From Brasilonema sp. UFV-L1 (GTDB lineage Bacteria > Cyanobacteriota > Cyanobacteriia > Cyanobacteriales > Nostocaceae): 36,421 nt of DNA. The notes under the pieces were generated by a model. That model saw only the letters and a program-made list of their open reading frames with translations. It was not told the DNA's origin and searched no databases. Location: the NCBI RefSeq assembly GCF_012912105.1, contig NZ_QMEA01000065.1:1-36421 (forward strand). Reading direction: 5' to 3'. The first letter of the stretch is position 1; each line of letters begins with the position of its first letter. Below are positions 24,532-32,423 of this stretch, piece after piece. The position numbers and the translations under genes were made by a program.

Positions 24532-24688
24532 CGTCTCAAGCGTACTACCTTCAAATCTCAAACCAGTGCATATCCAATATGCTGAACTAGCAGTTATTTG
24601 AGAGCTTCACCTCAAATCTCAGATAAATGCTAAACCAGAATACTGGATATACATTGGTCTGAGGAATGAAGGTAGTACCCATGAGACG
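24532..24688. repeat. 157-bp near-perfect palindrome (foldback element)
   Basis: Left arm from CGTCTCAAGCGTACTACC (24532) and right arm ending GGTAGTACCCATGAGACG (24688) are inverse copies over almost the whole length. Pairing continues inward through CCAGTGCATATCCA/TGGATATACATTGG and CTAGCAGTTATTTGAGA/TCTCAGATAAATGCTAA to a small loop near 24606-24614. Mismatches are scattered single bases. No ORF is present. It is either a foldback MITE or the source of a long hairpin RNA. Confidence 0.8.
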
Positions 24689-24843
24689 AACATCTAAGCT
24701 TTGATATTCATCTGCAATGACTCAGTATACGCACAAGCAAGATTTTTTGTCAAGATTAGTGATTGAAAAGCATTTAGATGAGTAATATCTCACAATTGAG
24801 ACACGGTTAAAGTGTTTTCAGTGACCGCATCATATCAACCTCA

Positions 24844-24875
24844 GGCGATTCCTACGGAGAGCTACGCTTAACGCC
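24844..24875. repeat. GGCGATTCCTACGGA...AACGCC repeat
   Basis: A 32-nt unit with GGCG/CGCC ends and the internal CTACGG and GCTACGC motifs of a well-known cyanobacterial interspersed palindrome. It is a single copy here. Confidence 0.55.
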
Positions 24876-25000
24876 ACATTTCAACTATCACCGATTTCTA
24901 GGACTTTTGAAATGTTTAGATTGGCAAGCTCGCAATGCTCAATTCGCCCTGGTCTGTACTTCAGAATGTGATTAAAGAGGTACTCTCAAGAATTGAGCCA

Positions 25001-26062
25001 TTACTTTTTTGAATCAAGACTTATCATCGCTCTTGATAAATCCATCAAATTTGCCAGCTTAAAAACAATCCGCGCACCAACATTACCATCCCACTCAGCA
25101 TCACCAACTTCACAGACATCAAAGCCAATAATTTTTCTACCACTATTTACCAATTCACGGAACAAACAAAAACTTTGCTCTAATTCCAATCCACCAGGAA
25201 CAGGAGTCCCTGTACTCGGACAGAGTTTTGGATCTAAACCATCTACATCAAAGCTAATATAAACATATTCAGGTAAGTGACTGATAATTTCTCGACACAA
25301 GTCAATCCAAGTCGTTCCTGAGTACAACTTTTGTTTAATAGCTGGGTCATAATAAGCAACAATTCGACCATTTGATTGGTCAATCATTTGCACTTCATCA
25401 TGACAAATATCACGCAACCCTACCTGCACTAACTTGGAAATTTGTGGTAGTTTCATCGCATTAAACATGATGGATGCATGGGAAAACTCAAATCCCTCAT
25501 AGGCATCGCGTAAATCCGCGTGTGCGTCAATGTGCAAAATGCCATAGTTTGCGTAATTGGCTGCTAATGCTTGGAAGTAACCTAATGGTGAACTGTGATC
25601 CCCACCAATCACCGCGACTCGTTTCCCTTTTTCAATTGCTTCTTTCGAATTTTCAAATAACCATTGATTAACTTGCTGACAAGCTTGATTAATTTCTGCC
25701 AATACAGGTGTTAAATCTGGTGTCTCTGTCAGTGGTTTACCTTGTTCTAATCGCTCAATAATTTTTGCAGCTAAGGCGCGATAATATTCGTTCTTCTCTA
25801 AAATATCCTGAGGAATTTCCACCATGAAAATTCCCTGCTTCCATCCATCAGGATGATCGAAATCAAACAAATCTAGTTGCGGCGAAGCATCCAGAACCCG
25901 TTGTGGTCCGTTAGCAGTTCCTGCACCATAGGAAACAGTTACTTCCCAAGGTATACCAAAGACAATCAAGTTTGCACAGTCGTAATCGAATGGTAAACCA
26001 AAGAGGTTACCATTGATTTGACCTATGCCGCTGGGATTATAGTCTTGGAGTTGATGACTCAT
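25001..26062 (-). CDS. Agmatinase/arginase-family ureohydrolase
   Basis: A 353-residue binuclear-metal ureohydrolase. Metal ligands are visible: H156 in GGDHSSPLG, D179/H181/D183 in IDAHADLRD and D272/D274 in SFDVDGLDP. The N-terminal GLPFDYDCANLIVFGIPWEV and the SYGAGTANGPQ loop resemble the long agmatinase-family proteins rather than classic arginase. It would split a guanidino compound to urea; agmatine to putrescine is the default guess. A Synechocystis protein once annotated as agmatinase was shown to be a guanidine hydrolase, so the substrate should be left open. The frame extends to a GTG at 26113, but I chose the ATG at 26062, after which family-like sequence starts. It is divergent from the DUF4058 pseudogene. 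Confidence 0.85.
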   Translation of the reverse strand: MSHQLQDYNPSGIGQINGNLFGLPFDYDCANLIVFGIPWEVTVSYGAGTANGPQRVLDASPQLDLFDFDHPDGWKQGIFMVEIPQDILEKNEYYRALAAKIIERLEQGKPLTETPDLTPVLAEINQACQQVNQWLFENSKEAIEKGKRVAVIGGDHSSPLGYFQALAANYANYGILHIDAHADLRDAYEGFEFSHASIMFNAMKLPQISKLVQVGLRDICHDEVQMIDQSNGRIVAYYDPAIKQKLYSGTTWIDLCREIISHLPEYVYISFDVDGLDPKLCPSTGTPVPGGLELEQSFCLFRELVNSGRKIIGFDVCEVGDAEWDGNVGARIVFKLANLMDLSRAMISLDSKK

Positions 26063-26200
26063 TGATTCTGTTCTGGATTTACGTGGGCAGATAAAACCGG
26101 GTCTGGTGGACACTTGACCATAGTAGCGCAGGTTATGAAGAGGAGATAAAATAGCTTTTGTAGCATAGATATAAAGCTGTTTCCTATTTAAAGTTTTACC

Positions 26201-26955
26201 ATGCCCTCTCCTTTACCTGGCATGAATCCTTATCTGGAAAATCCAGAATTCTGGTCAGAATTTCACAGCCGCTTTATTGTCGCAACTGCTGATGCACTTG
26301 ATGATTGTCTTAGTCGAGATTACCGTGTTGCTGTGGAAAAGCGGGTTTATCTGAGCGAAGCTGGGGAAAGTTTATTAGTTGGCATTCCAGATGTGTCTGT
26401 GACTGCTTCTGCGCCGAATAAAACTCAAGCCACAAATCTTGCTGCGGTGATTCAACCTCTTAACATTGAAATTCCAATTGCTGAGGAAGTCCAAGAGCGT
26501 TATTTGGAAATTCGTGAAGGTGCCACAGGAAACGTAATCACTACCATTGAACTGCTATCACCCAAAAATAAACGTACTGGTGAAGGACGTATTGCTTATC
26601 TGCAAAAAAGACAAAAGATTCCACTACTGCTACTCACTTAATTGAAATTGATTTACTGCGGGGTGGTGAGCCTTTTCCTATGATTGGTGCAATTGCATCA
26701 GATTACCGCATCTTAATCAGTCGGAGTCCTCAACGTCCAAAAGCACAGCTGTACGCCTTTAGCTTGAGACAGCCAATACCCGCTTTTCCAATTCCTCTGC
26801 GTACTGGAGAACAAGAGCCATTACTAGAATTACAACCGTTGTTACATCGAGTGTACGATCGCGCTAGGCTAGAACTTGCCATTGACTACACTCAGCCTTG
26901 TACTCCGAAGTTATCCGCAGAAGATGAGGCTTGGGTAAGCAGTTTGGTACCGTAA
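26201..26955 (+). pseudogene. DUF4058 family gene with a frameshift
   Basis: The first part (26201-26641) begins MPSPLPGMNPYLENPEFWSE, the typical DUF4058 start, and runs through TTIELLSPKNKRTGEGR and AYLQKRQKI before an early stop. The rest of the family sequence continues in the next frame: ATHLIEIDLLRGGEPFPMIG, YRILISRSPQRPKAQLY and a natural end at 26955. The switch lies at about 26610-26625, where one base appears to be missing. Joined, the protein would be about 251 residues, the normal family length. It could be a true mutation or a sequencing error; nearby A-runs make the latter possible. The family is common in cyanobacteria and of unknown function. Confidence 0.85.
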
Positions 26956-27017
26956 AAAATTGTCCTGGGGTTGAACTTTCCTGAGAAGCATTTGGGTACA
27001 GGTTATACACTCCTCAA

Positions 27018-27572
27018 TTAACCTACTTTCAACCACCCAAAAACCTGCTCAACCGTCAAATCAAGCGTTAAGAATTTTGGTATTGATAAAGAATTGCTAC
27101 CAGTTAATTCCACAGGTTCTTGTCCTGGAATAAATGCCAATATTAATCGCTCATCTGGATCTATCAACCATCCTAGTTGAGTACCATATTTAAGACAGTG
27201 CAAAATGTTGCTAATGACTTTAGTTGCCCTTTGATCAGGTGAGAGAATTTCTACCGTCCAATCAGGATAAATTTCAAAAGTGTTGAGTACTTCGCCATCC
27301 GCATCAAACGGAATTCGTTCCCAGACAAATACTGTTGCATCAGGAACTATCGAACGCCCGCCAAATGTACAACGCAATTCTGGAAAAGCTAAGGCAATGT
27401 GCGGCGTTTCTGCAATTTGATTGATCGCATCACAGAATTTGAGCTGTAGGCGCGAGTGTTTGCCTTGAGGCATAGGCTTTTGGTGAATTTTTCCGTCAAC
27501 AAATTCGCTAGCAGGCTTGGTTTCTGGCAGTTTGAGAAATTCTTCGAGGGTAAGGGACGCTGCTGTTGTCAT
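27018..27572 (-). CDS. Uma2 family (DUF820) putative endonuclease
   Basis: A 184-residue protein of the Uma2 family, which has a PD-(D/E)XK nuclease fold and is greatly expanded in cyanobacteria; cellular roles are mostly unknown. Readable elements are SLTLEEFLKLPETKPASEF at the N-terminus, GGRSIVPDATVFVWERIP with the first acidic site, WTVEILSPDQRATKV with the E...K pair, and YGTQLGWLIDPDERLILAF. The ATG at 27572 has AAGG 5 nt upstream; a GTG lies one codon earlier. It is convergent with the DUF4058 pseudogene and divergent from the TIR-GUN4 gene. Confidence 0.87.
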   Translation of the reverse strand: MTTAASLTLEEFLKLPETKPASEFVDGKIHQKPMPQGKHSRLQLKFCDAINQIAETPHIALAFPELRCTFGGRSIVPDATVFVWERIPFDADGEVLNTFEIYPDWTVEILSPDQRATKVISNILHCLKYGTQLGWLIDPDERLILAFIPGQEPVELTGSNSLSIPKFLTLDLTVEQVFGWLKVG

Positions 27573-27739
27573 CACCTTGGATTGCTGGGAATTAGCGCTC
27601 TGTCAAAATTGTATCGTTTTTGCAGTCGATAGGCTTAGATTGTGGCTACTGTCCATTACAGAAAGATGTACTTAATTACACATTTTATCTTTTTTTAAGT
27701 ATAATTACTGAAAAAAAGTGTACAAATAAATATCGCAGG

Positions 27740-28732
27740 ATGTCTCATCAAGCTGAATTTGACGTTTTTTTTGCTCACAATAGTCAGGATAAGCCTGAAG
27801 TCAAAGAAATCGCTAATCAACTTAAGCAACGTGGTCTTAAGGTGTGGATAGATGAAGAGCAAATCCCACCAGGAAGACCATTTCAGGATGAAATTCAACA
27901 AGCGATTCCTAATGTTAAAGCCGCTGCTATATTTTTGGGATCTAGTGGCTTGGGTAGATGGCAAACTATGGAACTACGAACATTTACTAGTCGATGTGTA
28001 ACTGCCAACATTCCGGTCATTCCAGTCTTACTGCCAGGAGTTGATAAGATCCCAGAAGATTTACTTTTTCTCCAAGAACTAAATTGGGTGAGTTTTACTG
28101 AAAGAGTAAATGACTCAGAAGGTTTAAACAAGTTAGAGTGGGGAATTACACAACAAAAACCACAAATTTCACAAAATGAAGAAATTATCTCGGTCGAAGA
28201 AGTAAGTTACTATTCTAAATTAGAAAACTTACTGTTGCAAAGTAAATGGCAAGAAGCCGATCAGGAAACTAAGAAAATTTTACTTTTTTCATTGGGAAAA
28301 AAGTTAGCTCAAAAACTAGGAATAGATGAAATAAGAAATTTATCAGATGAAATTGTTTTTAATATTGACAATTTGTGGAGAGAATATAGTAATCAACACT
28401 TTGGTTTTAGTGTACAGAAAAGTATTTGGCAGAACATTTCATCCTCAAAGCGAAACTTTAGCTTGAAGAATTTTTTTACTAAAAATATTCAAGTTAATAA
28501 TAATGATAAAGATAATTGGTATAAGTTTGCTATATGTGTAGGTTGGTATCAAAAAAACAATAAGACAGGTAAAGGTGAATGGATTCAATACAAGAATCTT
28601 GATTTCACACTGGAGTCTCCTAGAGGATATCTTCCATACTTCCGGGATTGGTGGAAAGGTATGCGTTATCAGTATGAATCCGAACGTTTCTTTGCGCTAA
28701 TGCAGCGAATCAACAGGTTTACTAAAACATAA
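27740..28732 (+). CDS. TIR-GUN4 domain fusion protein
   Basis: A 330-residue two-domain protein. Residues about 5-125 form a TIR domain: EFDVFFAHNSQDKPEV, the BB-loop region LKVWIDEEQIPPG, FLGSSGLGRW and the likely catalytic glutamate E78 in WQTMELRTF. Residues about 156-305 match GUN4: YSKLENLLLQSKWQEADQET, NLWREYSNQHFGFSVQKSIW and LESPRGYLPY. TIR domains with this glutamate often cleave NAD+ or make signalling nucleotides; GUN4 domains bind tetrapyrroles and in photosynthetic cells stimulate Mg-chelatase. Whether either activity is present here is inference. I chose ATG 27740, where the TIR sequence begins; the open frame extends upstream but reads as non-conserved. No convincing ribosome site is seen. 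A hairpin follows the stop, and a NudC-like gene is next on the same strand. Confidence 0.85.
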   Translation: MSHQAEFDVFFAHNSQDKPEVKEIANQLKQRGLKVWIDEEQIPPGRPFQDEIQQAIPNVKAAAIFLGSSGLGRWQTMELRTFTSRCVTANIPVIPVLLPGVDKIPEDLLFLQELNWVSFTERVNDSEGLNKLEWGITQQKPQISQNEEIISVEEVSYYSKLENLLLQSKWQEADQETKKILLFSLGKKLAQKLGIDEIRNLSDEIVFNIDNLWREYSNQHFGFSVQKSIWQNISSSKRNFSLKNFFTKNIQVNNNDKDNWYKFAICVGWYQKNNKTGKGEWIQYKNLDFTLESPRGYLPYFRDWWKGMRYQYESERFFALMQRINRFTKT

Positions 28733-28770
28733 CTTGGTTTAACAGTGATTACACTGAAGCAACCCCCTAC

Positions 28771-28793
28771 AGTCGCCATTCAGTTTGGCGACT
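28771..28793 (+). terminator. Hairpin after TIR-GUN4 gene
   Basis: AGTCGCCA (28771-28778), loop TTCAGTT, TGGCGACT (28786-28793): a perfect 8-bp GC-containing stem 38 nt after the stop codon. The following sequence is only moderately T-rich. Confidence 0.5.
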
Positions 28794-28939
28794 CATTCAG
28801 ATTGTTTCTAACCTAGTTCGGGATAAGCTGAAACCCTAACCCTCATTGCACGGTTGCTTGATTCTAGGATCTGTCAACGATCGCCTCCCACTCGTGCTTA
28901 ATGGTGATGATACGATTAAGGCAATTTTGTTCTACTGAT

Positions 28940-29758
28940 ATGCATCAAACCTTTATTCCTGGCATTACTCCACCCACAGTACAGTCTGAACCCTCCTGGT
29001 GGTTTGCGTTTGTTGGCAATAAGTTACTGGTTCGTCCCGAAGAAACGGTTAACCAAATTCCCAATCTCATCAGTCTGGCAGAAATTGGTTTGAAACCAGT
29101 GCGAACCCAATTCCTTGGCACCTTGGACAATCAGCCCTGTTACTCGGCAGAACTGCCTAAAGATGCAATTGTCCCCGATGGAATGACTTTGCTGGGATTG
29201 CGCGAATTGTACGGAACATTAGATGATGAGTTGTATGCAGTGTGCGGTCGCGCTATTCAACTCGTAGAATGGGATCGCACTCATCAGTACTGTGGACACT
29301 GCGCGACTGGGACAACCCAATTACCTCATGAGCGTGCCAAGCGTTGCCCTAAATGTGGATTAGTTAATTATCCTCGCCTCTCGCCTGCGATTATCGTTCT
29401 CGTCTCTCGGGGTGAAGAAATATTGTTAGGTCGCGCCCCTCGGTTTCCACCTGGGATGTACAGTGTGCTGGCTGGATTTGTGGAACCGGGAGAATCGTTA
29501 GAAGAAACAGTGGTGCGCGAAGTTCGGGAGGAAGTGGGGATTGAGGTGAAAGATATTCGCTATTTTGGCTCGCAACCTTGGCCGTTTCCAAACTCGCTTA
29601 TGATTGGATTTACAGCTACTTATGCAAGTGGTGATATTGTCATCGAACCGGAAGAGTTGGTGGATGCTGCTTGGTTTAGTAAAGACAATTTACCACAAGT
29701 TCCTCCTAAGCTCAGTATTGCCCGGAAGCTTATTGACTGGTTTGTCTCCACTCATTAA
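28940..29758 (+). CDS. nudC: NADH pyrophosphatase, NudC-like Nudix hydrolase
   Basis: A Nudix enzyme of about 272 residues that hydrolyses NAD(H) to NMN(H) and AMP, and in some bacteria removes NAD caps from RNA. It has a four-cysteine zinc ribbon (YCGHCATG ... RCPKCG), the Nudix box GFVEPGESLEETVVREVREE, and the NudC signature SQPWPFPNSLM. The start is uncertain: the frame is open from ATG 28901, but MHQTFIPGITPP at 28940 looks like the natural N-terminus. No good ribosome site marks either. It follows the TIR-GUN4 gene on the same strand after a hairpin. Confidence 0.88.
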   Translation: MHQTFIPGITPPTVQSEPSWWFAFVGNKLLVRPEETVNQIPNLISLAEIGLKPVRTQFLGTLDNQPCYSAELPKDAIVPDGMTLLGLRELYGTLDDELYAVCGRAIQLVEWDRTHQYCGHCATGTTQLPHERAKRCPKCGLVNYPRLSPAIIVLVSRGEEILLGRAPRFPPGMYSVLAGFVEPGESLEETVVREVREEVGIEVKDIRYFGSQPWPFPNSLMIGFTATYASGDIVIEPEELVDAAWFSKDNLPQVPPKLSIARKLIDWFVSTH

Positions 29759-29813
29759 GCTATTTCCCTGAATATATGCTTTTTATACCAAAAAAAACGT
29801 GGTTGCCTCATTG

Positions 29814-29927
29814 TCAAAATGGCGTTTTTGCCTGTAATTGAAGAGTCTGTCCAGATTGCGGATGCTTAAAAGAAAGTTCCCTTGCGGGCAGATGTAATCG
29901 ACTTGCTTTTGCATGACATCCATAAAG
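29814..29927 (-). pseudogene. Displaced 3'-end copy of the rluA-like gene
   Basis: A 114-nt stretch is 103/114 identical to 30762-30875, the true 3' end of the pseudouridine synthase gene. On the minus strand it still reads as its last 37 codons (from LYGCHAKASRLHLPARELSF to QLQAKTPF and stop) with only four amino-acid changes (R/H, A/K, H/P, H/Q). Nothing upstream of it is coding. Weak similarity extends about 10 nt further left. It lies upstream of the antitoxin gene, so the toxin-antitoxin pair sits between two copies of this sequence. Confidence 0.85.
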
Positions 29928-30009
29928 TCGGCTCATACTAGAATTTTGAGGAGTGTAGAGTTTGTCCTAAAATCGTAGACAAACTCATCTTAGTTAAACC
30001 TAAAAACTG

Positions 30010-30273
30010 ATGACACAAGCAATTCTTAACCAAATTCTAGATCAACTTGAAGCGCTTGCTCCAGAAGAATTACAGCAGCTTAACCAGGTTATTCAAAAGC
30101 ATCTTGCTGCTAAAGAAGCAGCTGTTCAACAGACCAAATTTTATCAAGTCCTGTTAACATCTGGCTTAGTCAAACAGCTCAAGCAACCCTCCCAGAATCG
30201 ACAAACTGAACGGCGACTTATTCAAATTCAGGGTACACCTGTTTCTGAGACAATTATTGAGGAACGCCGCTAG
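30010..30273 (+). CDS. Putative antitoxin of a VapBC-type pair
   Basis: An 87-residue, mostly helical and charged protein placed directly before a PIN-domain toxin gene; its TAG stop is followed at once by the toxin ATG, so expression is coupled. The N-terminal half (LNQILDQLEALAPEELQQLN) is a short helical pair and the C-terminal half is basic (LKQPSQNRQTERRLIQIQG), a layout usual for antitoxins that wrap the toxin. I do not recognise a standard DNA-binding fold (no clear ribbon-helix-helix or AbrB motif). The role is inferred from position and size. Confidence 0.7.
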   Translation: MTQAILNQILDQLEALAPEELQQLNQVIQKHLAAKEAAVQQTKFYQVLLTSGLVKQLKQPSQNRQTERRLIQIQGTPVSETIIEERR

Positions 30274-30789
30274 ATGGCAGTTTATTTTGTAGATAGCAGC
30301 GCCTTGGTGAAACGCTACGTTAGCGAGATAGGTTCAGCATGGGTTGTGAATTTGTTTGACCCTGTATTAAACAACGAAGTCTTAATTGCAGCTATTACAG
30401 GTGTTGAAATTGTTGCTGCGATGACAAGACGGGCGCGTGGTGGCAGTATCAGTGTGACAGATGCGACAGCAGCGTGCAATCAGTTCAGGAGTGACTTATT
30501 GTCTGAGTACCAAATTGTAGAAGTCACGGAAAATATCATCAACTCTGCAATGGCATTAGCCCAGGCGCGGGGATTACGAGGTTACGACGCAGTTCAGCTA
30601 GCTGCAGGTTGTGCGCTAAATATCCTCTGCATAACTCACGGCTTGTCCGGTGTGAACTTTGTATCTGCTGACGATGAATTGAATAAAGCCGCCGCAAGTG
30701 AAGGGCTGATAATTGAAAACCCCGTAAAAGGAGGAATTCTCACTTGGTGTAAATTGCCGCATCAAAACGGTGTTTTTGCCTGTAGGTGA
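30274..30789 (+). CDS. PIN-domain ribonuclease toxin, VapC-like
   Basis: A 171-residue PIN-domain protein. The acidic metal-binding residues are visible: D7 in YFVDSSALVKRY, E45 in ITGVEIVAAM, D105 in LRGYDAVQLA and D133 in FVSADDEL. VapC toxins cut tRNA or rRNA and are held inactive by the preceding antitoxin. The PIN domain should end near GLIIENP (about residue 150). The last residues (HQNGVFACR) are encoded by the antisense of the RluA-like 3' end, so the natural C-terminus seems replaced by read-through into the repeat. Its 3' end overlaps that gene convergently by 28 nt. Confidence 0.88.
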   Translation: MAVYFVDSSALVKRYVSEIGSAWVVNLFDPVLNNEVLIAAITGVEIVAAMTRRARGGSISVTDATAACNQFRSDLLSEYQIVEVTENIINSAMALAQARGLRGYDAVQLAAGCALNILCITHGLSGVNFVSADDELNKAAASEGLIIENPVKGGILTWCKLPHQNGVFACR

Positions 30790-30875
30790 AGAGTTTGTCC
30801 AGATTGCGGATGCTTAAAAGAAAGTTCCCTCGCGTGCAGATGTAACCGACTTGCTGCTGCACGACATCCATAAAG
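30762..30875. repeat. Direct repeat flanking the toxin-antitoxin pair (gene-borne copy)
   Basis: This is the partner of 29814-29927, in the same orientation, about 90% identical over 114 bp. It contains the last 37 codons and stop of the RluA-like gene and also the last codons of the toxin on the opposite strand. Together the two copies bracket about 830 bp that hold only the antitoxin and toxin genes. Confidence 0.85.
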
Positions 30876-32423
30876 GCGATCGCCTAAAATTGGTACTCCA
30901 AGTCCTCTCGCATCAGCAGCATGAACTCTCAATTGATGGGTGCGTCCTGTTTGCGGCATAAACTCGACACGAGTGTACTTTCCCTCACCTGCTATTACCT
31001 GAAAGTGAGTCACGCTGGGTTTTCCATACTGCCAATCAACTTGTTGATAGGGACGATTCTGAGGATTTCCCCATAATGGTAGTTCAATCATACCTTGGTC
31101 AGTGGTGATCAAATCGGAAAGCACTGCTTCATATATCTTACAAACCTGTCGTTGCTGAAACTGCTGACTCAGTTGACGATAAGTTTGTAAATCGCGAGCT
31201 AACAAAAGAATACCAGACGTTTCCTGATCCAACCGATGCACGGTGGTAAGCCCCGTCCCATCTGGTAACAGCTGACGCAAACGACTAAGAACACTGTCTT
31301 GAGTGTCAAAATAACGACCTGGAACAGACAGTAATCCTGCGGCTTTGTTTACGACAATCAACCATTCGTCTTCATACACAATAGGTAGTGTTTGCTCAGT
31401 CGTGGAAATCTCTGCATTGGACTCGCTTTGAGATAATCCTGACAGCAGAAACCCCATCAATGGCTGACAGCGCTCTGCACAAGCTCCGTAGAATTCTCCT
31501 TGAATGTTATGCGAATCAGTAGAAGACGAACCCCACCAAAACTCTGCCATTGCCAATGGTTTGAAATCATGCGTTGCTGCATAGTGGAGTAGTTTTGGGG
31601 CACAACAGTCTCCTGTTCCGGTAGGTGGACCTTTTGGTATCAATTGCTGCAATGATAGAGATTGTCCTAAAAAATTCATGAGGGTGTAAGCAGCGTGCAT
31701 CTGCGCTTGGAGTTGGCGAGACATTTCTTTACGCTGTTGTTTTAGTTCCCGAATTCGCGTGTCTGCTGCTGAAATCAATTTTTGAAGCGGTTGTAACTCT
31801 CCGGCGCGTTGGCGTTTCAGTTGCTTTCGTTCAATTCCTTCTCGGCGACTTTCTTCGTTGAGTTGTTCAACAGCAACAGCGAGTGCTTCTCCCGCCAGTG
31901 TTTTACAGAGTATCTGACGTTTTTCGTGTCGTTGGTTTTTGAAAACTTGATGGCGATCGCTCATTTGTTGCAGACGCAATTCAAACTCACGAGATCGGGT
32001 TTCATACTGTAGTCGTTCGGGAAGTTGCTTGAGGGTTATAAGTTCCTGCTTGATAGTATCTAATTTAGCCAATGTGTGGGTTTCTTCCAAGACAACTTGC
32101 TCTCGTCCTGGAATCGGCGGTACCCAACCCTCAACTACGCTGTTGCCATTGAGAAGACCTGAGAAAGCTTTGAGTATTTTTTGTTCACCAGAAGGTAGTT
32201 CAATCAGTAATACCCCGTACATCTTTCCTTCAGAGGAATAACGGTTATTAGTGGCAAGGTGTTGCATTAAACTATAAGCGATCGCCTCTGCCAAAGCAGT
32301 GCGAGGCAGTCTTAGTAACTCACCACTTTGAGGACAACGCCCTTGATACCAATAGCTAGGCGATGAGTCGTTGACTACACAATTGTAGTCAATGAAATCT
32401 GAGAGAGGATGCAGGACTACCAT
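30762..32423 (-). CDS. Long RluA-family pseudouridine synthase
   Basis: A 553-residue protein. Residues about 345-553 are an RluA-type pseudouridine synthase, converting uridine to pseudouridine in structured RNA, with the catalytic aspartate D399 in TTVHRLDQETSG, PQTGRTHQLRVHA and a final LPxG-like/HP...PF ending. The first 340 residues are an extension with a coiled coil (about 115-245) and a Cys-rich segment GDCCAPKLLHYA ... MAEFWWG. This long form is known from cyanobacteria and some gamma-proteobacteria; the RNA target is not certain. The start overlaps the DUF3754 gene by 35 nt, suggesting translational coupling. Its 3' end is duplicated at 29814-29927. Confidence 0.9.
   Translation of the reverse strand: MVVLHPLSDFIDYNCVVNDSSPSYWYQGRCPQSGELLRLPRTALAEAIAYSLMQHLATNNRYSSEGKMYGVLLIELPSGEQKILKAFSGLLNGNSVVEGWVPPIPGREQVVLEETHTLAKLDTIKQELITLKQLPERLQYETRSREFELRLQQMSDRHQVFKNQRHEKRQILCKTLAGEALAVAVEQLNEESRREGIERKQLKRQRAGELQPLQKLISAADTRIRELKQQRKEMSRQLQAQMHAAYTLMNFLGQSLSLQQLIPKGPPTGTGDCCAPKLLHYAATHDFKPLAMAEFWWGSSSTDSHNIQGEFYGACAERCQPLMGFLLSGLSQSESNAEISTTEQTLPIVYEDEWLIVVNKAAGLLSVPGRYFDTQDSVLSRLRQLLPDGTGLTTVHRLDQETSGILLLARDLQTYRQLSQQFQQRQVCKIYEAVLSDLITTDQGMIELPLWGNPQNRPYQQVDWQYGKPSVTHFQVIAGEGKYTRVEFMPQTGRTHQLRVHAADARGLGVPILGDRLYGCRAAASRLHLHARELSFKHPQSGQTLHLQAKTPF

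Larger units (their letters stand above)
24302..25000. other. Gene-free region rich in palindromes
   Basis: About 700 nt with no supported gene. It holds three separate palindromic repeats, listed individually (24388-24455, 24532-24688, 24844-24875). No tRNA or known RNA family was recognised. Confidence 0.6.

Noticed and set aside
26610-26640. Programmed ribosomal frameshift in the DUF4058 gene
   Set aside because: No slippery site with a downstream structure is evident; a simple base loss or a sequence error explains it.
27620-27739. N-terminal extension of the TIR-GUN4 protein
   Set aside because: The sequence before the ATG at 27740 reads as untranslated AT-rich DNA; the TIR domain begins right after 27740.
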